Source: Paractinoplanes rishiriensis (lineage in GTDB: Bacteria; Actinomycetota; Actinomycetes; Mycobacteriales; Micromonosporaceae). Taken from it: DNA of 64,000 bases. Positions 24,253 through 32,470 of the stretch are shown here, piece after piece (position 1 is the stretch's first letter; each line of letters begins with the position of its first letter). The DNA lies in NCBI RefSeq assembly GCF_016862375.1, contig NZ_BOMV01000055.1, positions 161,570 through 225,569 of the forward strand. The letters are read 5' to 3'. The translations under genes were made by a program, and so were the position numbers. The notes under the pieces are model-generated. The model searched no databases. It saw only the letters and a program-made list of their open reading frames with translations, and was not told the origin of the DNA.

Positions 24253-25122
24253 CTAGGCACGCAGGGTGTCGGCCGGGGTGCGGCCGTACGCGAGCCGGTA
24301 GCGGGCCGCGAACCGGCTCTCGTCGGCGAAGCCCCAGCGGGCCGCGATCGCCGCGACCGTGGCGGTCGCCGGGGACGCGGTCAGCAGGTCGTGGTGGGCG
24401 TGGTCGAGGCGGACCCGGCGCAGGTAGGCCGTGGGGGTGATGTCGAGGTAGCGGCGGAAGGCCATCCGGACGGCGCGGACCGAGATGCGGGCAGCCGCGG
24501 CGATGTCGTCGGGGCCGATGTCGCGGTGCGCGTTCTCGTCGATGAAGGAGATCGCGCGGCGCAGGGCCGCCGGGTGCGCGTCGCGCCGGTCCTCGAAGGT
24601 CGGCTCCGGCACCGCGGTGTTCGGGAACGTGGCCAGCGCGGTCGCGGCCAGCAGGCGGTCCACGGTCGCGGCCAGCACCGGGTGCTCGGCGGCGGCCGCG
24701 GCCGACTCCCGGGCGTAGTCGTAGATGCTGTTCCAGAACCGGGCCGCGCGCTGCGACACCGGCCGGTAGGCGGTGAACCGGACCGGCTCGCCGGCCGCCG
24801 CGGTCACCAGCGCCGGGTCGATGACGGCGGCCACCAGGTCGGCCGCGTCCACCACCGACTCGTAGCCCTCATCCGGCTGCGCGACCAGGTAGAGGTCGCC
24901 GGGGACATAGTCGTCCACCCGGCGGACGGTCCGGCAGGTGGTGGCGCCGCTCAGCACGCGGCCGATCCCCAGCGTGCCCAGCGGGGCGCCGTCCGCCTCG
25001 AACCGCATCGAGAACCGGACCCGGTGCAGCTCGGTGCGGCCCAGCAGGTGCCGGTCGATGCGCGCGTAGTGGCCGGTACCGGTCACGGTGAGGCGGGTGC
25101 GCCCGTACAGCCGGCTGAGCAT
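24253..25122 (-). CDS. AraC-family transcriptional regulator
   Basis: This 289-residue regulator has an N-terminal AraC-binding-like sensor and a C-terminal double helix-turn-helix (DIAAAARISVRAVRMAFRRY, YLRRVRLDHAHHDLL, WGFADESRFAARYRLAYG). The start is uncertain. Homologous-looking sequence (AKIFESADVAATEE) continues upstream of the ATG in the same frame, but no ATG, GTG or TTG occurs there. A good GGAGGG site upstream instead leads to a GTG in a different frame that stops after three codons. A start-region mutation or a non-standard start is possible. The target genes are unknown. Confidence 0.8.
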   Translation of the reverse strand: MLSRLYGRTRLTVTGTGHYARIDRHLLGRTELHRVRFSMRFEADGAPLGTLGIGRVLSGATTCRTVRRVDDYVPGDLYLVAQPDEGYESVVDAADLVAAVIDPALVTAAAGEPVRFTAYRPVSQRAARFWNSIYDYARESAAAAAEHPVLAATVDRLLAATALATFPNTAVPEPTFEDRRDAHPAALRRAISFIDENAHRDIGPDDIAAAARISVRAVRMAFRRYLDITPTAYLRRVRLDHAHHDLLTASPATATVAAIAARWGFADESRFAARYRLAYGRTPADTLRA

Positions 25123-25213
25123 CTCCTCGGTGGCGGCGACGTCGGCGGACTCGAAGATCTTCGCTATCGGGACACCGCCCTCCGGCCTTCGGTGGCGTCT
25201 CCACCGGACCGGG

Positions 25214-26821
25214 TCAGGCTACGTCGTCGCTGAGGTGGTGACGGGCGTCGCCACCGGCCTTGCGGGCGATCACGACCCGGTCGATCTCGCGGCCGGACGG
25301 GGTGAGCGCGCGCACCGTCATGGTGGTGGTCTGCCCCTCGTCGGCCGGGTCGACGTCCACCGCCACAAATGAGAAGCCGGTGTAGCGGACCCGCGACCAG
25401 GTCACCTTCTCGTCCACCTTCTCCCGGCCGTCGGCCCACACGAAGGAGTCGATCTCGCCGGCGTCGCGTTCCTTTCCGGCATACGAGTCGGGAACCGCGA
25501 AGTCGTAGAGCCCGGCGCCGGCGGCACCGGCCGTCACGTACGTGGTCCCGTCGTTCTCCGGCCGCACCGTGTCACCCACCGGGGTCTTGCGCGGCTTGCC
25601 CGCGCGGATCGTGTCGGCGCGTTCGTAGATGTGGTTGTGGCCGTTGATCACCAGGTCCACCCGGTACTTGTCGAACAGCGGCACCCACAGGCTGCGCACG
25701 CCGCCCTCGGAGGCGTGGTTGACCGTGGTCGAGTACGCGCAGTGGTGGCCGAACACCACGATGAAGTCGATGTCCGGCTGGCCGCGCAGGAACTTGAGCC
25801 GCTCGTCCAGCCAGCGGGTCTGTGCTCCCCCGGTGTACCCGCGGTTGTTCGACACCTCGAAGGACACGTCGTTCGAGTCGAGCGCGACCACGCCCACGTT
25901 GCCGTAGATGAAGCTGTAGACGCCCACCGACTTGGCCGGCCCGTTGTCCGGGAAGTCCCAGCGGGCCAGCTGGCCGCCGTAGCCGTGGTGCGAGTAGAGC
26001 GCTTCCATGTCGTGGTTGCCGACGGTGGCCATCCACGGCACCGAGGCGGCGACCGGCTCGGTCTGCGCCAGGAACTGGTCCCAGGTGCGCGGGTCGTACA
26101 GGTCGGTGATCTTGCCCTGGCCGCTGGAGTCGGCGTAGCAGAGGTCGCCGGCGTGCAGGTGGAACGCCGGGTTCTGGGCGGCCACCTGCCCGTCGTTGCG
26201 CAGCGCCTGGTAACTGACGCCCTGGTCGCCGAACGCGGTGAAGGTGAACGGCGCGGCCACCCGGCGGCGGCTGGGCGCGGTGCTGAACGCGTCCACCCGG
26301 CCGAAGCTGGCCAGGTCGGACGGGTCGAAGCCGTCGTGGCCGACCGCGTAGTAGTAGGTGCGGCCGGGCTCCAGGTCGTCGACCGCGGCGTGCACGTAGT
26401 ACTGGTCCAGCGGGGCGATCTTGCCGGCCAGTTCGGAGTGCAGCACCCGGACGTCGGCGCCGACCCGCTGGCCCAGGTTCCACGGCGAGTCGCCGACCCG
26501 CACGAACGGCTTGTCCACCCGGTGCGGCACCTGCCAGGCGATCCGCATCTGGGTACGCGGGTTCGAGCCCCACGCCAGGTGCCGGCCGAACGGGACGACC
26601 AGCTTGCCGGGCAGCTTCGCGCGGCGGCGCAGGACCGCCGGCGTGGCCCGGGCCTGGTCGCCGGCCAGCGTCACACCCGCCGCGGCGGCACCGGCCGCGA
26701 GCAGGGAGCGGCGGCGCAGCCCGGTCCGGCGGGACAGGATCTCGTGCTGCTCCGCCATGCTCAGCCGGGTGGCGAGCCGATCGGGCAGGCCCATGCGGGG
26801 GATGTCCATAACAAAGGACAC
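25214..26821 (-). CDS. secreted purple acid phosphatase-like metallophosphoesterase
   Basis: This protein of up to 535 residues combines a Tat signal (RRRSLLAAGAAAAGVTLAG), an N-terminal fibronectin-III-type domain (about 75-185) and a calcineurin-like phosphatase domain. Metal ligands appear in FTAFGDQG, HAGDLCYAD, ATVGNHDMEA, VVFGHHCAYS and INGHNHIYER, the full set for a dinuclear centre. It would release phosphate from organic phosphates outside the cell. Two starts are possible, a GTG at 26821 and an ATG at 26809, neither with a clear ribosome site. It belongs to the same strand run as the DUF1810 gene upstream. Confidence 0.88.
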   Translation of the reverse strand: MSFVMDIPRMGLPDRLATRLSMAEQHEILSRRTGLRRRSLLAAGAAAAGVTLAGDQARATPAVLRRRAKLPGKLVVPFGRHLAWGSNPRTQMRIAWQVPHRVDKPFVRVGDSPWNLGQRVGADVRVLHSELAGKIAPLDQYYVHAAVDDLEPGRTYYYAVGHDGFDPSDLASFGRVDAFSTAPSRRRVAAPFTFTAFGDQGVSYQALRNDGQVAAQNPAFHLHAGDLCYADSSGQGKITDLYDPRTWDQFLAQTEPVAASVPWMATVGNHDMEALYSHHGYGGQLARWDFPDNGPAKSVGVYSFIYGNVGVVALDSNDVSFEVSNNRGYTGGAQTRWLDERLKFLRGQPDIDFIVVFGHHCAYSTTVNHASEGGVRSLWVPLFDKYRVDLVINGHNHIYERADTIRAGKPRKTPVGDTVRPENDGTTYVTAGAAGAGLYDFAVPDSYAGKERDAGEIDSFVWADGREKVDEKVTWSRVRYTGFSFVAVDVDPADEGQTTTMTVRALTPSGREIDRVVIARKAGGDARHHLSDDVA

Positions 26822-26845
26822 CCTATAGGGCTTTTGTCCGGTTCG

Positions 26846-27259
26846 TTACTGAATCGCCAGCAGGTCGAGGGTCCGCTGGTCCGGGCCGTCGTAGAAGTGC
26901 GCGAGCACCCGGCCGAACACGTCGCCGCCGCCGGCCCGGTCGAACAGCGTCATCGAGGAGCGCAGCTTCAGGTCGTCCGGGAAGCCGAAGATGTCGGCCG
27001 CGCTCTTGTCGTGCGCCAGCAGGGCCGCGGCCGACTCGCGCAGCCGGGGGCCGAGGACCGGATGGGCCAGGTACGCGCGGGCCTCGGCCAGCCCGGAGAT
27101 CGCGTAGTGCTGCGCCGTGTGGCTCGAGCCCAGGCCGGCCACCTGCGGGAAGATGAACCACATCCAGTGCGAACGCTTGGCGCCCGCGACGATTTCGGCG
27201 AGGGCGCGCTCGTACGTACCGTCCTGGGCCTCGACGAATCGCGTGAGGTCGTGGCTCAT
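26846..27259 (-). CDS. DUF1810 family protein
   Basis: This 137-residue protein matches DUF1810: RFVEAQDGTYERALAEI, SHWMWFIFPQVAGLG, YAISGLAEARAYLAHPVLGP, IFGFPDDLKLRSSMTLF and FYDGPDQRTLDLL. Members are small cytoplasmic helical proteins; some relatives have been linked to NAD-derived nucleotide chemistry, but no function can be assigned here. It begins 91 bases from the divergent membrane-protein gene, with a CCGATTAATCGG palindrome (27285-27296) between them. Confidence 0.85.
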   Translation of the reverse strand: MSHDLTRFVEAQDGTYERALAEIVAGAKRSHWMWFIFPQVAGLGSSHTAQHYAISGLAEARAYLAHPVLGPRLRESAAALLAHDKSAADIFGFPDDLKLRSSMTLFDRAGGGDVFGRVLAHFYDGPDQRTLDLLAIQ

Positions 27260-27350
27260 GGGCTACTCCGTTCCCCGTCGATCGGCCGATTAATCGGGAA
27301 AGGCGGGATTTGCTCCCGTTTTGCACCCGAGCTGACCCACACTTGGCCTC

Positions 27351-28034
27351 ATGTCGGATGGTGTGCTGCAACTCTCAGTCGCTCTGATCGGTGCCGCCAG
27401 CCTAGTGGCGCTGGCGCTGCTGGTGTTTCGCATGCGGACCGGCCAGGCGCGGGCCCGGCGTCTCGCCGCCGCCCGCAAACCACAGCCGTACGCGGAACAG
27501 CCCGCCACCCCCCGGACGCCGTTCCCGGCGCCGCCGCCCCCGATCGCCGGCTCGGCGCACCCGGCGGAGCGGACCCGGTTCGGGCCGCGGCCGGCCGGGC
27601 TGCCGGAGGTCCGCCTCGCCGCGCCGGACGCTTCCGTCGTTCCCACGCCGGGGTCGCGCCCGCCGATGCCGTCCGGGCTGACCGGGGCCCGCGGGATGGC
27701 GGCGAGCGTGTATCAGCCGAGGCCGTCCGGCCTGCACCCGCACGAGGAGAAGCGGCACCCGCACGAGGAGACGCGGCACCCGCACGAGGAGACGCCGGCG
27801 CGGCACCGTCACCGGGCCGAGGAGCAGCCACCGGTCCCGGCGACCCCAGCCGGGGGCTGGCCCGGGCTGCGGGAACCGGCTGCCTGGGCGGGGCAGTCGC
27901 ACGCCGAGCCGCGCGTCGAGGAGGTTTATCCGCGGCACGGCGAGCCCGTCAGCCGCCTGCGGCAGCCGGCCTATCTCGCCGACCGGCCGGTGGACCGGGG
28001 CCGGCACCGGGCCGCCGATCCGGGCGAGGCCTGA
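27351..28034 (+). CDS. single-pass membrane protein with proline-rich, repeat-bearing tail
   Basis: This 227-residue protein was not recognised as a known family. Residues 6-27 (LQLSVALIGAASLVALALLV) form one membrane helix. The remainder is a low-complexity, proline- and arginine-rich region (PRTPFPAPPPPIAG, PVPATPAGGWPG) with three copies of a His-rich heptapeptide. The topology suggests a short outside end and a disordered cytoplasmic tail. It has no ribosome site, and third-position GC is high, supporting a real gene. The stop lies within a short duplicated sequence. Confidence 0.6.
   Translation: MSDGVLQLSVALIGAASLVALALLVFRMRTGQARARRLAAARKPQPYAEQPATPRTPFPAPPPPIAGSAHPAERTRFGPRPAGLPEVRLAAPDASVVPTPGSRPPMPSGLTGARGMAASVYQPRPSGLHPHEEKRHPHEETRHPHEETPARHRHRAEEQPPVPATPAGGWPGLREPAAWAGQSHAEPRVEEVYPRHGEPVSRLRQPAYLADRPVDRGRHRAADPGEA
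27735..27797 (+). repeat. three 21-bp repeats encoding HPHEExR
   Basis: Three 21-base units of the form CACCCGCACGAGGAG plus six bases encode HPHEEKR, HPHEETR and HPHEETP. The His-Glu pattern could bind metal, but a slippage-derived spacer is equally likely. Confidence 0.85.
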
Positions 28035-28099
28035 CCGCCGGCCGCACGCCTGACCACCGGCCGCACAGTCGGGCAGGCGATCCGGGCGAGGCCTGACCG
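28017..28099 (+). repeat. short duplication around a stop codon
   Basis: A 21-base sequence (GATCCGGGCGAGGCCTGACC plus G) occurs at 28017-28037, where it contains the stop of the membrane-protein gene, and again at 28079-28099. Between them GCCTGACC-G/A-CCGGCCGCAC is repeated. The region is a small nested tandem duplication outside coding sequence. Confidence 0.8.
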
Positions 28100-28124
28100 C
28101 ACGCCGCCTGGCAGGCTGGCGGGC

Positions 28125-28748
28125 ATGGACTTTCGCCGGAATTTCCGCTCCGCCGCCGTCGCCTACGTCGATCTGGTCTCCCGCGTGCCCGCCGGCCGCT
28201 GGGACGGGCCGGGCCTGGGCGACTGGACGCTGCGCGACCTCGTGGGCCACACCGCGAGCTCGGCGCTGCGCCAGGTGCCGGAGGTGCTCGGCGCGCCGGC
28301 CGCCGAGATCGCGGTGGGGTCGGCCGAGGCGTACTGGTCGTTCGCCCGGACGGTGCCGGCCGACGTGCTCGCCGCGCACCGGGCCGCGTCCGCCGCGGAC
28401 GCCCGGCAGACCGGCGTGCGGCTGGGCGACGATCCGGCCGACGCGCTGCGGGAACTGGCCGGCCGGGCCACTCAGGCGCTGGCCGCGGTCGGCGACGACG
28501 ACATCGTGACCAGCGCGGTCGGCGGCATGCGGGTGCGCGACTGGCTGCCCACCCGCACCTTCGAGCTGATCGTGCACGGCCTGGACACGGCCGCCGCGGC
28601 CGGGCTGCCGCACGAGTTCGCCCCGGCCGCCATCGCCGAGGTGGCCGGCCAGGCGGCCCGGACCGCCGCCGCGGTGGGCGACGGCGAGCTGGTGCTGCGG
28701 GCCCTGACCGGCCGGGGCGAGCTGCCCGCCCGGTTCAGCATCGTCTGA
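28125..28748 (+). CDS. DinB/maleylpyruvate-isomerase-fold (mycothiol-dependent-like) protein
   Basis: This 207-residue protein belongs to the TIGR03083 group of DinB-like four-helix bundles that includes mycothiol-dependent maleylpyruvate isomerase. Typical parts are WDGPGLGDWTLRDLVGHTAS near the N-terminus and TRTFELIVHGLDTAAAAGLP around residue 145, which supply the histidine metal ligands. The substrate is unknown. It stands alone between the membrane-protein gene and fliQ. Confidence 0.75.
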   Translation: MDFRRNFRSAAVAYVDLVSRVPAGRWDGPGLGDWTLRDLVGHTASSALRQVPEVLGAPAAEIAVGSAEAYWSFARTVPADVLAAHRAASAADARQTGVRLGDDPADALRELAGRATQALAAVGDDDIVTSAVGGMRVRDWLPTRTFELIVHGLDTAAAAGLPHEFAPAAIAEVAGQAARTAAAVGDGELVLRALTGRGELPARFSIV

Positions 28749-28803
28749 CTTGAGGATTCCGGCCGGGCGAACCGAACCGCAACCGTCGGGCACCGTTGCT
28801 GCA

Positions 28804-28830
28804 CTCCACGAGCCCGCGCGGCGCCCGAAT
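28804..28830 (+). promoter_or_regulatory. possible FliA-type promoter before fliQ
   Basis: CTCC (28804-28807) and GCCCGAAT (28823-28830) are 15 bases apart and end eight bases before the fliQ ATG. This is the geometry of a sigma-28 promoter but with mismatches in both boxes (CTCA-like and GCCGATAA-like would be expected). The gene has no clear ribosome site, which fits a leaderless transcript. Confidence 0.3.
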
Positions 28831-28838
28831 GGACTGGC

Positions 28839-29108
28839 ATGACCGACACGATGATTGTTGAGCTGGGCCTGCAGGCAATGACCATCGCCGCCAAGATGTC
28901 CGCGCCGATCCTGCTGACCGCCCTCGCGGTGGGCTTCGCGATCTCGCTGTTCCAATCGGTCACCCAGATCCAGGAGGCGACCCTCTCGTTCGTCCCGAAG
29001 GCCGCCGCCTGCGGCGCCGCCCTGCTGTTCTCGGGCAACTGGATGCTGCACGAGATGATCACCTACACCCAGCAGCTGTTCGAGCGCATCCCCCAACTGC
29101 TCGGCTGA
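28839..29108 (+). CDS. fliQ: flagellar export apparatus protein FliQ
   Basis: This 89-residue protein has the FliQ/SctS layout: two membrane helices (about 15-37 and 55-75) joined by the conserved ISLFQSVTQIQEATLSFVPK loop, with the C-terminal ERIPQLLG typical of the family. FliQ forms part of the FliPQR export gate at the base of the flagellum. In flagellated bacteria it normally sits between fliP and fliR. Here neither neighbour is present: it lies between a DinB-like gene and glgX and ends in its own terminator. It may be a second copy or a relocated essential copy; the rest of the genome would decide. Confidence 0.92.
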   Translation: MTDTMIVELGLQAMTIAAKMSAPILLTALAVGFAISLFQSVTQIQEATLSFVPKAAACGAALLFSGNWMLHEMITYTQQLFERIPQLLG

Positions 29109-29122
29109 GCGATATCGTGAGG

Positions 29123-29149
29123 AAAGGCCGGCCCGATGGGCCGGCCTTT
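29123..29149 (+). terminator. strong hairpin terminator after fliQ
   Basis: AAAGGCCGGCCC (29123-29134), loop GAT, and GGGCCGGCCTTT (29138-29149) form a perfect 12-bp stem ending in TTT. It closes the fliQ transcript 14 bases after the stop and insulates glgX. Confidence 0.88.
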
Positions 29150-29205
29150 CGTCGTTTCGCTCACCCCGGCGTTTACCGCGGGGCACCGGCGGAGAGAGGT
29201 GTCGC

Positions 29206-31314
29206 GTGAGAATCTGGCCCGGCAATGCCTATCCGCTCGGCGCGACCTACGACGGCGGCGGCACGAACTTCGCATTGTTCTCCGAGGTGGCCGAACGGGT
29301 CGAACTGTGCCTGTTCGACGACGACGGCACCGAGACCCGCGTCGACCTGCCCGAGCGGGAAGCCCTCGTGTGGCACGGCTACCTGCCCCGGGTGGTGCCC
29401 GGCCAGCGGTACGGCTACCGCGTGCACGGCCCCTACGACCCGGCGCGGGGGCTGCGGTGCAACCCGAACAAGCTGCTGCTCGATCCGTACGCGAAGGCCA
29501 TCGACGGGCACAACGACTGGAACGAGGCACTGTTCGCGTACCGGTTCGGCGACCCCGCCTCACGCAACGAGGACGACTCCGCCGCGTACGCCCAAAAGTG
29601 TGTGGTGGTCAACCCGTTCTTCGACTGGGGCAACGACCGCCCGCTGCGCATCCCGTTCTGGGAGACGGTGATCTACGAGACCCACGTCAAGGGCGTCACC
29701 ATGCGGCACCCGGACATCCCGGACGACGTCCGCGGGACGTACTCGGGCCTCGCCCACCCCGTGATGATCAGGCACTTCCAGAAGCTCGGGGTGACCGCGG
29801 TCGAGCTCATGCCGGTGCACCAGTTCGTGCACGACAGCACGCTGGTCGACCGGGGCCTCACCAACTACTGGGGTTACAACACCATCGGCTTCTTCGCGCC
29901 GCACAACGACTACGCCTCGTTCGGCGGGCACGGCGGCCAGGTGCAGGAGTTCAAGTCGATGGTCAAGGCGCTGCACCAGGCCGGCATCGAGGTGATCCTG
30001 GACGTCGTCTACAACCACACCGCCGAGGGCAACCACCTGGGCCCGACGCTGTCCTTCCGCGGCATCGACAACCCGGCCTACTACCGGCTCGTGGACGAGG
30101 ACCGGCAGTACTACTACGACACCACGGGCACCGGCAACAGCCTCAACGTGCGGCACCACGAATCGCTACGGCTGATCATGGACTCGCTGCGCTACTGGGT
30201 CACCGAGATGCACGTGGACGGCTTCCGCTTCGACCTGGCCGCGGCGCTGGCCCGCGAGTTCCACGAGGTGGACCGGCTGGCCGCGTTCTTCGACCTGGTC
30301 AACCAGGACCCGGTCGTGTCGCAGGTGAAGCTGATCGCGGAGCCGTGGGACGTCGGTGACGGCGGCTACCAGGTGGGCGGTTTTCCCCCGCTCTGGACCG
30401 AATGGAACGGCAAATACCGGGATTCGGTACGCGACTTCTGGCGCGGCGAACCGGCCGGTCTGGGCGAGTTCGCGTCCCGCTTCACCGGCAGTTCCGACCT
30501 CTACGAGGTGGACGGCCGGCGCCCGCTCGCGTCGATCAACTTCGTGACCGCGCACGACGGATTCACGCTCAACGACCTGGTCTCGTACAACGACAAGCAC
30601 AACGACGCGAACGGCGAGGACAACCGGGACGGCGAGAGCCACAACCGGTCCTGGAACTGCGGCACCGAGGGACCCACCGACGACGCCGACATCGTGGCCC
30701 TGCGCGAGCGGCAGAAGCGCAACTTCCTGGCCACCCTGCTGCTGTCCCAGGGCGTGCCGATGATCGCGCACGGCGACGAACTGGGCCGCACCCAGAGCGG
30801 CAACAACAACGTCTACTGCCAGGACAACGAGATCAGCTGGGTGGACTGGAAGGAGGCCCGCAACCAGGACGTGCTGACCGGGTTCACCCGCGCGCTCACC
30901 CGGCTGCGGGCCGAGCACCCGATCTTCCGGCGGCGCCGGTTCTTCACCGGCGAACTGGTCGGCGACACCAAGGTCCCGGACATCGCCTGGCTGCGCCGCG
31001 ACGGCGAGCCGATGACCGAGGCCGACTGGAACACGCGCAGCGGCATGACCATGACCGTGTTCCTGAACGGGCACGGCATCCCGGAACGCGACGCGCTCGG
31101 CGAGGAGATCACCGACGACTCGTTCCTGCTGCTGTTCAACCCGCTCGGCGACCAGGTGGCGTTCACCGTGCCGCCGCGCGACTACGGCCGCACCTGGGAG
31201 ATCGTGGTGAACACCGCCGACCCGCTGCTCGCCGCGCGCCGCCGCACCACCCGGGCCGGCGGCACGGTGGACGTGGCCGGGCACACCATGGTGGTGCTCC
31301 GCTGCCGATACTGA
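29206..31314 (+). CDS. glgX: glycogen debranching enzyme (GH13, GlgX/TreX type)
   Basis: This 702-residue enzyme hydrolyses alpha-1,6 branches of glycogen or limit dextrins. An N-terminal CBM48-like domain (to about 150) precedes the GH13 barrel. Catalytic residues are visible: Asp343 (VDGFRFDLA), Glu379 (LIAEPWD) and Asp451 (TAHDGFTLND). DVVYNHTAEGNHLGP and PMIAHGDELGRTQSGNNN are further signatures of the GlgX/TreX subfamily. The GTG start follows GGAGAGAGG at good spacing. It is followed closely by two small genes of unknown function that may share its transcript. Confidence 0.94.
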   Translation: MRIWPGNAYPLGATYDGGGTNFALFSEVAERVELCLFDDDGTETRVDLPEREALVWHGYLPRVVPGQRYGYRVHGPYDPARGLRCNPNKLLLDPYAKAIDGHNDWNEALFAYRFGDPASRNEDDSAAYAQKCVVVNPFFDWGNDRPLRIPFWETVIYETHVKGVTMRHPDIPDDVRGTYSGLAHPVMIRHFQKLGVTAVELMPVHQFVHDSTLVDRGLTNYWGYNTIGFFAPHNDYASFGGHGGQVQEFKSMVKALHQAGIEVILDVVYNHTAEGNHLGPTLSFRGIDNPAYYRLVDEDRQYYYDTTGTGNSLNVRHHESLRLIMDSLRYWVTEMHVDGFRFDLAAALAREFHEVDRLAAFFDLVNQDPVVSQVKLIAEPWDVGDGGYQVGGFPPLWTEWNGKYRDSVRDFWRGEPAGLGEFASRFTGSSDLYEVDGRRPLASINFVTAHDGFTLNDLVSYNDKHNDANGEDNRDGESHNRSWNCGTEGPTDDADIVALRERQKRNFLATLLLSQGVPMIAHGDELGRTQSGNNNVYCQDNEISWVDWKEARNQDVLTGFTRALTRLRAEHPIFRRRRFFTGELVGDTKVPDIAWLRRDGEPMTEADWNTRSGMTMTVFLNGHGIPERDALGEEITDDSFLLLFNPLGDQVAFTVPPRDYGRTWEIVVNTADPLLAARRRTTRAGGTVDVAGHTMVVLRCRY

Positions 31315-31317
31315 GAT

Positions 31318-31827
31318 ATGGACTCCGATGTGCGCGCCCTGGTGGCCGAGGTCGACCGGCGGCTGAAGGACGAGGGACAGCAGCCCGTCGATCTGTCCGA
31401 TCCGGACTGGATGAACAAGCTCCGGGCCTGGCAACCGCCGGCCGACGGGGTGGCCGCCCTGTCCGCGCTGCTGGACGCCTACCGGTCCGGCTCCGACCAG
31501 ACCCGGGCCGAGGTACGCGACCTGCTGCGCGCGCACCCTTCCTTCCGCAACCGGATACACCTGCCGCGGGACTGGACCACCGAGGCCGAGTTCCGCCGCC
31601 GGCTGCTGGCCGTGTCGGCGGCCGACCAGGGCAACGACGCCCGGGACGTGATGCTGTCGCTGCGCGACCTGGTGGCCCGGGCGGCCGCGCTCGGCATCGA
31701 CCCGGCGCCGGCGCTGCGCGACGCCGCGGCCCTGTCCAGCGACGTGGACCACTACGGCATGGGTTCGATGCGGCAGCTGCTGGCCGGGTGTTTACCGGCC
31801 GGCAACCAGGGCAATTCCGCCTCATGA
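31318..31827 (+). CDS. hypothetical protein, helical
   Basis: This 169-residue protein was not recognised. It is predicted to be mostly helical and charged, with segments RALVAEVDRRLKDEGQQPVD and AQTEFRRRLL-like helices, no signal peptide and no membrane segment. It begins three bases after glgX and its stop overlaps the start of a small coiled-coil gene (ATGA), so the three genes are probably one transcript. A link to glycogen metabolism is only positional. Confidence 0.6.
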   Translation: MDSDVRALVAEVDRRLKDEGQQPVDLSDPDWMNKLRAWQPPADGVAALSALLDAYRSGSDQTRAEVRDLLRAHPSFRNRIHLPRDWTTEAEFRRRLLAVSAADQGNDARDVMLSLRDLVARAAALGIDPAPALRDAAALSSDVDHYGMGSMRQLLAGCLPAGNQGNSAS

Positions 31828-32030
31828 CTTCGCAGACTGATCTCGAACGGCTCGACCAGGAGATAGCCGAGCTGGAGCCGCAGGTTACCGAGGCGCGCCG
31901 GCGGATCGGCCGGGGCGAGGACGGCCCCACCGACGGCCCGGAGCTGGCGCAGACGCTCACCGAGATCGAGCAGCAGGAGGCGATCCTGGCCCGGCTGCGC
32001 GAACGGCGCGACCAGCTGAGCGCTTCCTAA
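31824..32030 (+). CDS. small coiled-coil protein
   Basis: This 68-residue frame starts at an ATG overlapping the previous stop. It consists almost entirely of heptad-like helix: LERLDQEIAELEPQVTEARR and ELAQTLTEIEQQEAILARLR. The acidic and basic residues alternate as in a two-stranded coiled coil. Its stop overlaps that of the convergent YjbR-type gene. It may partner the preceding protein. No family was recognised. Confidence 0.6.
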   Translation: MTSQTDLERLDQEIAELEPQVTEARRRIGRGEDGPTDGPELAQTLTEIEQQEAILARLRERRDQLSAS

Positions 32031-32449
32031 CCGCCGAGACCGGCCCGCCACTGGGCGCCCCGGCGGGCCGAGGCGCGGGACAGCCACGCGTCCTGGATCA
32101 CCTCGGCCAGTTCCTGGCGGCTCAGCTCGCCGATCCGGCTGGCCCGCAGCAGCACCGAGCGGTGCCCGTTGAAGTGCGCGGTGGTGAAGAACGGCGACGA
32201 CTCGTCCTGCACCAGGGACTGCTTGTCGGCCTCGGACTCCACCCAGAACACGATCACGTCGGTGTACCGCTCGCCGGTCCGCGGGTCTACGGCGTCCGGG
32301 CGCGGGTTGCGGAAGAAGATGAACGACTTGCCGCCGACCTGGTACACCGGGTTGTCGGCGGTGCCGTCCACGACCGTCACGTGCGGCATGCCGGTGGCCA
32401 GTTCGTGGACGTCCTCGACCCGCGCGGGCCGGCTACCGGGATCGGGCAT
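32027..32449 (-). CDS. MmcQ/YjbR family protein
   Basis: This 140-residue protein fits the MmcQ/YjbR (CyaY-like fold) family: VEDVHELATGMPHVTV, YQVGGKSFIFFRNPRPDA, QDESSPFFTTAHFNGHRSVL, and a C-terminal ELAEVIQDAWLSRASARRGA. Members may bind DNA, but function is unproven. Its 3' end overlaps the coiled-coil gene on the other strand, and it is divergent from the acetyltransferase gene by 21 bases. Confidence 0.75.
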   Translation of the reverse strand: MPDPGSRPARVEDVHELATGMPHVTVVDGTADNPVYQVGGKSFIFFRNPRPDAVDPRTGERYTDVIVFWVESEADKQSLVQDESSPFFTTAHFNGHRSVLLRASRIGELSRQELAEVIQDAWLSRASARRGAQWRAGLGG

Positions 32450-32470
32450 CGTGCCAGTCTAGGCTGCGTC

